Assembly (NCBI GenBank): GCA_028023455.1
Contig: JAQFVV010012405.1
Coordinates: 12,137,423 to 12,201,422, forward strand
Direction: 5' to 3'
DNA: 64,000 nucleotides
Source: Epiperipatus broadwayi
Taxonomy: Eukaryota > Onychophora > Udeonychophora > Euonychophora > Peripatidae
The notes under the pieces were generated by a model. It saw only the letters and a list, made by a program, of their open reading frames with translations. It was not told the DNA's origin and did no database searches. How positions within the stretch are numbered: the first letter of the stretch is position 1; every line of letters starts with the position of its first letter. Both the position numbers and the translations under genes were made by a program. This document shows, piece by piece, positions 23,205-33,800 of this stretch.

Positions 23205-23375
23205 AAGTTTTACTAATCGTAATTGACAAGCCTACGTTCCTGCTTTTTTCTTCACGGGTCCCTTCTGAGGGATTGTTGTTGATCTTCACCCTGAAGTAGG
23301 CTATTTTATTTAAAAGACTTTTTTGGTTTGTCTTTTTATACCTAAATGCTTAGCGCGTAATCACTTTTTTTTTGT
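23205..23375 (-). repeat. Retroelement-like hairpin sequence
   Basis: GCCTAC near 23230 pairs with GTAGGC near 23296, enclosing a second hairpin (GGGTCCC/GGGAT-like around TTCTGA). On the minus strand CTCAGAAGGGACCCGTG...GGAACGTAGGC vaguely follows the order core - stem - GAAACG of a hammerhead but has no intact core. Confidence 0.3.
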
Positions 23376-23759
23376 AATATTTAATTGTTATATATATTCT
23401 GTTATTTAAATACTGATTTAATTATATATACATAAATTATAAATACTGGTATATAATAATAAATCTTGAATTGTTAAAGATTGGTTAGAAAAATGTAACA
23501 ATACTGATAACAAATCAGTGTTTTCTTCTCCGTGTTTATTTGGGTTAGTTAACAAGCTTAATTTTCAATGATCTTTCAATATATATATATATGTATTGCG
23601 CAAACATAAATCTATATATTTTAGCCTTATTTAGAATGAAGTGTCTTCTGTTTTTTTTTTTAAGTTATTTTACGATTTTTATTTTTTTAAATAATTTTAC
23701 AAATCTTATGCAAATCAAAAATTAATGCAATTAAAATGTATTGTGTTATCACAAAAATT
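23376..23759. other. A/T-rich DNA, nothing recognised
   Basis: No feature noticed. Confidence 0.45.
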
Positions 23760-24460
23760 TCAAATCTACGCTGGATTTTTTAAAATAGCGGTTATATGAC
23801 TAGCATCATCGGCCATTCTATTGTAACTTGATTTTAATGAAATTAATTTAATATAATAATAGCTTGCTATTAAAGATAAATTATAGATAAAATGCGAGTC
23901 CGAGATAAAATTAAAGCGATCCCGATAAAAAGACGCTTGCAGATAAAATCTTTGGCATCCTGCCAGTTTAACACTGCTCGAAAACGATCATCAACCAATC
24001 CAATCCAAGCTCATGATTACCACGTTACCCCCTTCTCTTCTTACCTTTTCTTTTAGTATAATTTTGGATTTTATCATCACTTCCGCCCGTATTATCAATG
24101 CGAACAAAAACTGCCATAATTTTCCTCAATTGCTTACTTTATGTCCGCCAAGCTAGTTATAAAGGCCCGGCAGATTAACGTAACGTTTTATATTAGCTTC
24201 GGTGATTTAATCTTTTTCTATTGAATAAAATTGGCAATATTCTAATTTTTATATTAAACTTATTTAATTCCATTATTCATTATTATTTTGATTGAATGCA
24301 AGCGATTAAACATTAATAATTGTTGAAACACCCATTTTTGCGATTAAAAGAATTGTAATTTGTTAATAATAAATTTAATAAAGCAGTGATTGATTGATAG
24401 GGAAGTAAAAATTTACTGCGCATGAAGGTTTAAGCATTATGGATATTTCTTTAATCAATG
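23760..24460. promoter_or_regulatory. Candidate regulatory block: GATAAA cluster and CpG-containing unique sequence
   Basis: This block lacks the repeats that fill the rest of the window and holds many CpGs. Five GATAAA sites (GATA-factor-type cores) lie within about 80 bp (23874-23948), separated by G+C-richer spacers such as GCGAGTCCGAG and GCGATCCC. There are also TAAT-type homeodomain cores and a TATAAAGG at about 24159. It sits about 3 kb upstream of the homeobox exon. The regulatory reading is inference from composition and motifs only. Confidence 0.35.
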
Positions 24461-24582
24461 TAACTCTAGCCACACAATGCTATCAATTATCTTTAAGTGA
24501 AAAGAGAGAAATGTTGAATATGGACAATTTAAAAGGCAATTTTAGTTTATTTTCAGACTTCTCAAGAGGAATAATTTTCTAA
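24439..24582 (+). other. Short ORF of unknown status (47 codons)
   Basis: ATG at 24439 to TAA at 24580-24582. The peptide starts MDISLINVTLATQCYQLS and is of ordinary composition, not A/T-filler. It lies about 280 bp downstream of a TATAAAGG. No family is recognised and no splice site is evident. It could be chance, since short ORFs are common; it is listed because it falls in the repeat-free block. Confidence 0.15.
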
Positions 24583-25624
24583 TTGTTACTGCTTTATATT
24601 GTCTTGGAGAGCGAATCTAGAGTTAAAAGAAGAAAAAAAAACAAGAAACGTTGAATTATAGGGGTCTTTCCTTCCATAACTCTAATTGTACCTCGTCTAT
24701 TGACTTGAATGTAATCATGTACAGATTTGACAATGCTTATAATTTACAAGGTAAAAAACTTCAAATTCTGAGTTAAAATGAATCTTAAAAACGCACAAAA
24801 GATTATAGAAAACGAGAGACTTGCAGTTCTCCAGCAATCGGCTTTCTTTTTAATTAAACTAAATCATTCAGAAAAGAAAAGGATTTGACCACAAGATTAC
24901 TTCAAGAGGTTTTCTTTCTGCAACATGAGAAAAAATATCAAGATGTTTTAATATTTTTGTGGCTTTCCATTTCATCAATTGCTTAAGCAATAATTTTCTT
25001 GCGTCTTTTTAAATTCTAAAAGAAAAAAAAATAAATAAGAAAGAAAAAAAGAATAATTCTCGTAAAATTGAAATTAATTGCTTTGTTCTAAAATAAATTC
25101 TATTAAGCTTTCATATTATTTCTATCTAAATTCATGGTATTATGAACTGATGTAATAATTATTTTAGCACATATGCCACGATTTTTTTAAATGGAGCTTA
25201 ATTATATATATTTAAAAGAAAAATTCCGATTTTATTTACTTATTCTTTTTTAACTTTTTTGTGAAGTGATAAAGATTTAAAAGAAAATGTAATAATCTTA
25301 AAAAAGAAATAAATGTGTTAATATATTATCGTTTATTCATTGTTATTTCTGAATACTTAAAAAATTCTTTTTAAAATTAGGCTTCATTGATATATATATA
25401 TATGTAATTGTACAGATGTAAGTTGTATAAAGTAAATAGCAAATATCAAATGAAAATGTTGGTTGAAGCTTTAAATAAAAAATCAAACATTATTTTACTA
25501 AACTTTAAAAAGATAATAAATATCTATTTATTCTTTTTATAGAAAGCAAAAAGGTAAGCAGCTTCTAAATATTTTCAGAGCAAAGGTCTGTCCAATGTCG
25601 TTTTTAAAGAGGATCTGTGTAAAC
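24583..25624. other. Unique A/T-rich DNA
   Basis: No repeat, ORF or RNA gene recognised. Confidence 0.5.
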
Positions 25625-25783
25625 ATTACTCAATAGTCAAAATAAGTCATAGATCACATGACCCTATCTCTTAAGCTTGTAAGTTATGAACAATGAGGAT
25701 TGCCAATTCCTCTACAAGCTTTGTGATAAATGCTTAGCCAGAGCCAGCACTTAAAATATCTCTGTCAGAAACCCCCCCCCCCA

Positions 25784-25828
25784 AACCCCTGACCATGGTT
25801 TCATGCTTTGACACTCCTCAGAGAGGGT
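25784..25828 (-). ncRNA. Hammerhead-like motif, left arm
   Basis: CTGAGGA at 25821-25815. Stem II is GTGT/GCAT with two wobble pairs and a CAAA loop. GAAA is at 25802-25799. Stem III lies in ACCATGGT, and the UC cleavage site is at 25792-25791. Stem I CCTCT/AGGGG has five pairs including one wobble. The core is intact, and this arm folds better than the right one. Confidence 0.55.
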
Positions 25829-25867
25829 TGGTATTTTTAGATCTAGGGTCTGAACCTACCCTAACAC

Positions 25868-25912
25868 ACCTCTCTGAGGAGTTCCAAAGCATGAAACCAT
25901 GGTCAGGGAGGG
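25868..25912 (+). ncRNA. Hammerhead-like motif, right arm
   Basis: CTGAGGA at 25874-25880 fits the CUGANGA consensus. GAAA is at 25893-25896. Stem III is A-U plus C-G pairs in ACCATGGT, and the cleavage site UC is at 25903-25904. Stem I is about four pairs (CTCT/AGGG with a wobble). Stem II is poor: GTTC and GCAT have one mismatch. Confidence 0.5.
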
Positions 25913-26114
25913 GGGTTCCTGACAGAGATATTTTAAGTGCTGGCTCTGGCTAAGCATTTATCACAAAGCTTGTAGAGGAATTGGCAATCCTCATTGTTTA
26001 TTACTCAATAGGATTGCTAATTCCAGGAAATTTGACAGTTTGAGCAGTTACCGTTTTTGTCTTTCTGTCTACCTAAGAATAGATAAACCTCCATACCAGA
26101 TGTTTGGCTAGTAG

Positions 26115-26510
26115 AGATTGGATAATCTCTACTCTAATGAATGACTAATAAAGGTTTTTGATATATTTCTATCAAATGGTTTGTGCCAAAATTGTGAGAA
26201 CAGTAAGTCTGACACATATCAATAATTGATTATATATACATACAGTAAACAATGGTAATGGTACAACTGATAAAGGCTGGTTCAGCATAAAATGTTCATC
26301 TTGGGTTTTCATACAACTTTTTCACATGTCCTTATTTATATTACAACTCTCCACAAGTTATTAAAAGCAGATAAAAACCAATCTATATCTTATGTGCAAG
26401 TGGTGTAGAACAAATTATGTTACATAATTATTATTCATTAGGTGAATAATCTACAGTCTAATGAATGATTAATAACAGTTATTAATATACTTCCATCAAG
26501 TGGTTATCAA
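26115..26510 (+). mobile_element. Retrozyme-like monomer plus partial second unit, same family as 6542-7207
   Basis: ATAATCT...CTAATGAATGA...TAATAA blocks near 26122 and 26446 are a direct repeat, giving a unit of about 324 bp. The body matches the minus strand of 6542-7207 (AAAAGCAGATAAAAACC, GGTGTAGAACAAATTATG). The ribozyme region at 26255-26310 reads CTGATAA, AGGCTGGTTCAGCAT, AAAA, then ATGTTCAT and C before TTGG. G8 and G12 are both mutated to A, so no activity is expected. Confidence 0.7.
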
Positions 26511-27196
26511 TCCGTTTTAACTAGACTGAATTTAAATCCAATTCATAAATATGGCAGTTTGGTTGCAATACCATTGCATGATGGAAATCTTAAATTTATT
26601 GTACATTTTCAATTGAATTTTAATTCTTTTTAGACACTATTAGTTTTATCATTGTGTTTAGAACTATTCCCAGTTATTGTATTTATTTGTGTTCACCAAT
26701 GGCTTTCTTTATTAAGACTTTCAATTATGACATTTTAGTTCTAGATTAGGTATTCACTGATAATCTGGATTATAGTTTATGTTTGTCCACACTAACATAG
26801 ATCAATGGCTGGTAAAATTCATGTTAAAAGCAAATGAGTACAATGATTGTGAGATGTACTGTTCATTGCTGTTCATGATACTCCAGTTACGCTAGGAAGA
26901 TCAAACTCGGCCAGTTTTATTGTTGGAGCTTGGAAAAGAAATTTTGTTTTAAACATCATTGCTGGCAATCAAATGTTTATTTGAGATCAAATGCAGATTA
27001 TTTTATCAGTTTTACTTATCACAATCAAGACACATTTCCCCCTCATAATCATTTGCATCAGTATCAGATATCTTATGAAATTAATTGATATAGACAAACC
27101 AAGTTTTGTAAAATAATTAGACTTTAATTCAATATAAATGTTTACATTTTTGCCCAAGTGGTAAAATATTACAAGCAAAACAAAATGTGCTGCCAA
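26511..27196. other. Unassigned DNA
   Basis: No supported feature. Confidence 0.45.
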
Positions 27197-27288
27197 GCGT
27201 TGGTGGCCGAGTGATCAGCACAGCCGCCTTACAAGCAGTTGTCGCGGGTTTGCTTCCCGGCCGATGCTTTGACACATGAAAAAAAAAT
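27197..27288 (+). mobile_element. tRNA-derived SINE (family 1)
   Basis: GCGTTGGTGGCCGAGTGATC (A box), GCCGCCTTACAAGCAG, GGGTTTGCTTCCCGG (B box with one change), GATGCTTTGACACATG and an A tail. An AAAATGTG repeat on both sides may be the target duplication. Confidence 0.9.
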
Positions 27289-28849
27289 GTGAATGAATTT
27301 TATCAGTAATATTTTATCTTTCTTATCATATTTTTTAAATTTTGTATTTAAAAAAAAAGAAAAATCAGTATAATATGCTCACAGTTAAACTATAAAATAA
27401 TGAGTCTTTATATACGTAAAACAAATATTTTTTTTTATACTAAAGTAGCTATTACACATCCTATTGCAAGACAAAGATATATCTAATAACATCCCACAAA
27501 CAAACAGATAAGAAGCGTTCACCAGGGTCTGCCAATTACTTGGTGGTTATTTTTCTTAATTTTACATTTTTAATAAGTATAACTAGATACTCATTTGGCG
27601 ATCAGTTCTGCTAGCTGTGTTGTCTAAGAATCTGCTGATTAAACATACTTTTACATTTTTTTTAATAAAAACTGAATAATTTGAGACTTAATTAAAATAA
27701 TAAAGAACACTATAGAAAATATCGTGTGAATTTTTATTTAATCTTGAAACTGATGAGTTTTAATTCTGATTTTTGTTTCTAAACGGTATTGTCTTCAGCT
27801 ATCGTTATTATTTGTGGCATGTTTAGGCTACTCGCAATACTGTAAAGAGTTTTATTATTTTGCAGTTTAATAAGATTATAGTTATAAAATGTGTTAAGAA
27901 AATGAAAGAAAAAGTGATTATTAATTTTATAAGTGTAAATTTAAAAAAAAAAAATGTGTATCTCATATTTTAGGTCAGTATTCATATTTTAATATTAGCA
28001 ATTTTTTATATGGTGTTGCAAGATATATTTAAGAAAAAAATTATTTTGAGCTATCGCAACAGCTTGAATGATCTCAGAGTTGCATATTTGGCTAAAGTAT
28101 TACTCACAAGGCCAGACTATGAGATAATTATTGAAAGATTCACTTAGATATAATAATGAGATTTATGGTAAATTTTAAGCAAATTAAATTATAATGTAAT
28201 TTACAAATCTTTAATCATGTTTTTTTTTGTATAAATAAATAAACTCAGGTTGTGTATTGCTTTATCTAAATTCTATAAGGTCAAAAACTTCTAATAATTA
28301 AACACTTTATGGTCAACCCCATGTCTTACTAAATGATAAGGCCCAAGATTGCACAATTCCACAACCAGACCATTTATGAAAAAACTGAATTATTGCATGC
28401 AACCATGTGTTAGAATATATACTGATTTTCAATTACATCCAAATAATAAAATAAAAGGGTTATAAATATATAGTAAGCATTTATCCTCAAACCAAATAAT
28501 AATAGAAAATTAGGTGGTTATCTTGTAATATGTGGTCTCTTTGTGTTCCCCACTTAGTGTTACAAAAGCATATATTTTTATATAAAAAATAATAATTTAT
28601 AGAAAAGGTAAATTGTTTAATGTCATAATAGCTTAACCATTATTGATTATCAATGAAAAGTCAAAAGTTTGAAATAGTTTTAAAAAATGACAACATGAAA
28701 CAACAACAGTAAATAAACTAACATCCAATTACTTTGTTATTTTCCTATACAGATTACACTTCACATAGAAACATTCATATCTGAAAAAGTGAAATTGTTT
28801 AAGAAAATCAGATCAGTTTATCTGTACTAATTTTAAACCAGATATAAAT
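27289..28849. other. A/T-rich DNA without recognised features
   Basis: No ORF, RNA or repeat match noticed. Confidence 0.5.
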
Positions 28850-29090
28850 TATAGAGAGATGGAAAGAGGATATAGTTCGATGAAAGATGTTTTGAAAGTA
28901 ATGGTAAGTGAAAACAAGAAGAAAAGATGAAAAAGCTTAACATTGTTGGATGATATAAGAGATGAGAAGAGTTACATGGGATTGAGGAGCTAGGCAATAA
29001 AGAGAATGGAATGGAGAAGTGGATAAATTAGTGGGACTGCCCCATGGACTTGTCCATAAAATAGAACATGATTGATTGATTGATAAATTA
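28850..29090 (+). pseudogene. LINE 3'-end remnant
   Basis: One frame reads KSLTLLDDIRDEKSYMGLRS followed by AIKRMEWR and then GTAPWTCP, broken by stops. An arginine/lysine-rich stretch, LLDDI..., an A..R.eWR block and a final short tail are the usual C-terminus of many RTE/Jockey-type ORF2 proteins. A TGATTGATTGATT repeat follows directly, as expected for a LINE 3' microsatellite tail. Confidence 0.55.
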
Positions 29091-29309
29091 TAAAAGCAAA
29101 AAGATTGCAGTGATAAACATTAATTCTCAATGAAATGGTCAACATAAAACAATGTTGTTAAATCATCTAATATCTCATTACTTGTGAATGCACAAAATTA
29201 ACTCTTTAATAAAAGGATATCATTTTTATTATTATACTTTCTAATCATATGTAATGCAAAATTTCTTTTTCCATATGCGAACATGAATAATGAAATTAAC
29301 TGTTTTTAT

Positions 29310-29515
29310 TTTTTTAGATTAATCTTAAGCAATATTGTATATATGTGTGGGAGAGGATAATCTGGACCAACTGATGATTGCTGGTTTAGCATGAAATACG
29401 TATATTGGTGATTATTTATCTTTTCAGCATATATGTGCTTGAGTGTATCAGTGTTATTAGATAGAGTGGAGAGTGATGGGTCATGTGAAAGTCTGTGCTC
29501 ATATACCCTATATTA
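29310..29515 (+). mobile_element. Small hammerhead-bearing repeat (family R), best copy
   Basis: It matches 5020-5215 along its length, from an AGCAATATTGTATATATG-like start to GTCTGTGCTCATATA. It has no ORF and no tRNA boxes, so it is not one of the SINE families here. The ribozyme at 29356-29416 has an intact core. Confidence 0.75.
29356..29416 (+). ncRNA. Hammerhead ribozyme motif, type I, intact core
   Basis: Distal stem I is GATAATC (29356-29362) with GATTATT (29410-29416). A TGG bulge follows. Proximal stem I is ACCAA (29366-29370) with TTGGT (29405-29409). CTGATGA is at 29371-29377. Stem II is TGCT/AGCA with a GGTTT loop, and GAAA is at 29393-29396. Stem III is two pairs with an ACGT tetraloop, and the cleavage site UA is at 29403-29404. 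The weak point is a U-U opposition at the 10.1/11.1 position, where G-C is usual. Confidence 0.7.
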
Positions 29516-30834
29516 TAATAAACTAACTAATAAATTGAATATATTTTTTTCACAATGTATTTTTGTCTTTACTTAATTTGTATTAAGCAATAGTCAGTAA
29601 TATATAAAGTTTAATGAATTACTGTATAAACAAAGCAAATGATATAACTTATTAACTGGCATCTTCATTGAAAGTTTCCTCAGAAAAAGCCCCATCATTC
29701 TGTAACTTTAAATTGTCAGATTAGCATTATCCTAAGTGATAATGATCCATATTTTTTTTAAAGTAGATTTTAATGTCATTCTTTTATAGGTGTTAAAGTT
29801 TAAAAAAAATTCTGAAGAGGTTAATTGCTTATGAATTGTGGCTAATATTACAAGTCTTCTCCTTTTTTCTTTGATAGAAGCAAATACCCAAAGGGTGTTC
29901 ATGATCTTCTGGTCTAGTAATCATGTGAAAATTTTGAAGTATAATAAAATATGACTTTTTGCTTGTTTATAAAGTATTTTTTATTATTTTTGTACATTAA
30001 TTGGTTCTTCATTATAGAGAAATATGCAAGTAAACATTCAATTTATTCATTTCTGTTTTATTTTTAGAAGTAGAAGTTAATAAACTTGACCATAATATAA
30101 GAAAAAATTTCTATACTTTTATATTATTATCTGTCAGATTTGTCTTCATGGTAATTTTTTTAAAATATTGTAATTTTTGTAAGAAAATATATTTTAAAGA
30201 AGATTTTGATAGAGTTATTATAAAACTACCTTTATTTGTTGACATTAAAAAAACTTAAAATATAAAACAAATTTGTTAATTTTTAGTATGATTGTTTATG
30301 TAAATATATGTGTTGATATTTTTAGTACTTTGTTATATTTACAAGTCAGTTTTTAAATATTAAAAATTATTAAATATATTTTTTTTAGAATATTATTTGC
30401 TTCTAAAATTAAATCAAAAAGAAATCAAGTCCAATTTATTGAGTTTTAGTATAAAATGAAGATTTTATAAAAACAGAGAGGTTAAACATTTCCAAAAACT
30501 TTCACCAGATGGAACAATGGAAAGTGTCAGAAACCTAAGCAGTTAATTTTACTATTATTTAATTAATACTTTCCAAGAATTGTCTCTAAAATCATATTAT
30601 ACCAAATGTTGTTTGGGGTGCTTTGGTTTAAATTTACTCTGCTGTGGCTACCTTTAATGTTTTTTGCTGGTTTTATATTCATTTAATAGTAAAACTTAAA
30701 ACTAAAAAAATATGTTAACTCTTCTGATGACGCTTATGAGACCTTTCATCGATGATTGACATCACTCTAATTCTGTTATTTTTAATGCTAGGATAGCTGT
30801 TTTACAGTTATTCATTAGGTTTTTAAAAGTTCTG
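29516..30834. other. A/T-rich DNA without recognised features
   Basis: No supported feature. A CTGATGA near 30724 is not followed by GAAA. Confidence 0.5.
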
Positions 30835-33800
30835 TAAGATGCTGCCATCTTCTGAATTATTTTACAAGTAAAAAATCAATAAAACTGTCGGTAAACCTAA
30901 ACAAATAAGGAAGCTTGTTGGTGATTGGCTCTCAGCTGTCAAAGACATTCTGATTGGCTGGCAAGGACAAAGAAACCACCTAATCAAAGAAGAACACTAA
31001 GATTTTCAATTTGAAATGATAAATAAATGTTTTTAAACAATTATAAAGTATTTTTTGAGAAATTATGAATATAAAGTAAAATAATGCTAAAACCAAAATT
31101 ATTTAAAAAAAATATTTAAGATTTTAATAAAAATATTTAGGATTTTAGCAAAAAAAATATTTACTTTTTCGTAACGTAAAACTGAAAAAAAAAAAATTTA
31201 CGTCAGCAAACTCTTTTTATTCGTTATTAAGTTTAGCTTTTAATTTTGCCACTGTGAAATATTTCTACAATAAACAAATAGAAATTTATTTTTGAAAGAA
31301 CTTTCATTCACTTTCATAACCTGACAAATTATTAATATACTTTTTACAAATGAATCTAAAGTGAATATGATATTAAAAGTTGAATATATTTTGACAATTG
31401 ACTTTGTCTTGGCCAATTAAAAGTCTTGATTTTTAACTCACTTGGGCCAATAATATAATTAGCAGTTAAAAGATTAATCTATTGATATTAAAAAACATAG
31501 ATATTAATGTTGTACAGTTAACTTAGTACAAACAAGTGAATAACATTATCGATTGGCATTTTCTTGTTCTCAGACTTGAGAGTATTCATAATAGTTTTTG
31601 AGAGCACCCATTTTTTTGTTCAGAATTTAAAAATAAAATAGTATATTTTATGTAGTTTGTTTATATATTCATGATTAATTTTGCAAAATATTTGTAAAAT
31701 ATTTATTTTTAAACACAATATTTTATTTATATTCAGATTTTATTCAAAAATATTTGCTTTTAAAAAACAAATCAAGCAGGAAGTTGTGATTGGCTGAAAA
31801 AATGCCTTTTTAATGACTGTAGCAGTTATTTTTGATCATTTGATAATAATAATGAAATTTAAAATTTCAAAACAGAATTTCATTGATTTATAATGATTTA
31901 GCAATGGATTTGCTCAAATCTTACAAATGGAGTATAACAAATTATAATTAGTTTGTAAAATATTTTTAACAGCAATCATGGAACTACAAAATGTTATTGT
32001 TTTGATTAGGTACTTCAGTTTAGTCCCTTTTGTATAAAGTTTAAATATTATTTTTAAAAATGATATTTATTAGAAAACAATTTTCTAAAACAATAATTTA
32101 AAATTTGTGAAAGTATAATAAAAAATAAAAATTAATTTTTAAAAATAAAAAGTTAGGCATTCAATTCAAATGATTGGTAACTCTTTAATAGTTCAAAATC
32201 TTTATTAAAGTTCCAAACTTTTGATTGGTCAATTACAGTATCAGCAGTAAAAATATATTTATCTTTTAAAACTATATTTCTTTCAGTTTAGTTTCTAAAA
32301 TGCAAATTAATAATTCATTACATTATTAAAGTAGATGAAAGTTTTTTTAAAAATAAATTTCTATTTATAATTGATAAAAATATTTTATAGCGATAAACAT
32401 ATAATGCATGTGTTTGTTATCCAATTATAAAATGAATCTGTGCATTGTTTATCTTTGTCAATTTGCATTTGTGTAAAAGTAAATTACTAAAATCTGAATT
32501 CTTTTTTGTAAAATAATTTACATTTCACACATATTTTATGAAAAAATCATTAATGTGTCAAAAATGGTTCTGAAACATGTGTTTTCACTGAAAAAATCAA
32601 AACAAAAAATTGAACTGTCAAAATTTGTTGATAGGCAATCTCTGGTGAAGGATAAAAGAAATAACCAATCAGTGCCTTGAAAGACAGTGCTAACATCATT
32701 ATTATACTATTAAATTTAAATATTATTGATTAATTAGTTATAAATAAATTCTAAAGGTGCCAGCATCATTCAGTATGATTTCCTTGATAAAATAACTGTA
32801 AAATCTTCAAAATAACTTTAAAAATAGCAATTTCAGAGTTAGGTAAAGCTGCATATAAAAATGACATACAGTGCAGTTCACAGTTTAAAGCTGTCGAAAA
32901 ATATAAAAGTGAGGGGAAGTTAATAATGTTTGAATTTATTTATCTTTCAATAATTCTTTTAATGTATTGATAGAGAAATTTCTATTAAATATTTACCTTT
33001 TTACAATTACAATTATTTATGTGACTTTGTTAAAATTTTTAAAATTATCCAATCCAAAAAGAATAAAGAATTAAATCTTTCAGAATAATTCTTTTTAACC
33101 AAAGGAAAAACTCTCTATAAACAATGGATGCAAGAAGGCTTGTACTGCATGGCACTACTATATGGAGAGTTTTACCCCTGTTTTAACAGCTTGTATATAC
33201 ATAGGATATAGTGATTATGTGATGTTTGGTGGTTTAATAAGGATTTTTAATGTATAGTATTTGTAAGTAAACTGATAAATGATTTATTTTCTCAAAAATA
33301 AACAATAATGCTACAAACCATCTTGTAATTTGGATTCTAGATAAGAAAAATATTTAACAAAAGCCTGATTTTAAAATAACTAATAACATTGAGCTGAAAC
33401 TGTAAGTTAATTAATAAGTAATTTAGTTATAATTATATAAATCAATGATATTTGTATCATCACATTATTTGAGAACTTTCATCATTAAAACTATCTTAAT
33501 GTGATACAGATACTCAACAAAAGTGAGTTATTTATTTATAACAAGCAATTAAATATTGTGCACATTTTTTGGTCAAATAGTTAGAAATGTGATAAATATA
33601 TTTGGTAGTTCAGATCCTAGTATATCTAAAATATTCAATTTTCTAATGAGTGATTATTTTAATTTTTTGAATAAATGAATAACTTTCAGTAGTAATGCTT
33701 TTTTATCTTTATAGATATTTTATTAATGAGTTTAAATTTACCCCCGTCCCCCATCACAGTGACGATTTGCCATCTTTTGAATAAGTATATTAAAGTGATT

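Larger units (their letters stand above)
25637..25999. mobile_element. Foldback element, hammerhead-like family, copy 2, with 12-bp target duplication
   Basis: ATTACTCAATAG flanks it at 25625-25636 and 26000-26011. Arms of about 155 bp (outer end CAATGAGGATTGCC, inner end near 25830 and 25860) are nearly identical inverted copies. A C run lies at 25771-25782. Each arm carries a hammerhead-like motif with intact CTGAGGA and GAAA. The outer sequence GGCAATCCTCATTG resembles GGCAATCTCATTA of the foldback at 41931-42535, and both share CAGCACTT-type inner blocks. Confidence 0.8.

Noticed and set aside
30719-30760. CTGATGA resembling a hammerhead core
   Set aside because: No GAAA at a suitable distance and no stem II. 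The same holds for CTGATGA-like words near 10578 and 22701.
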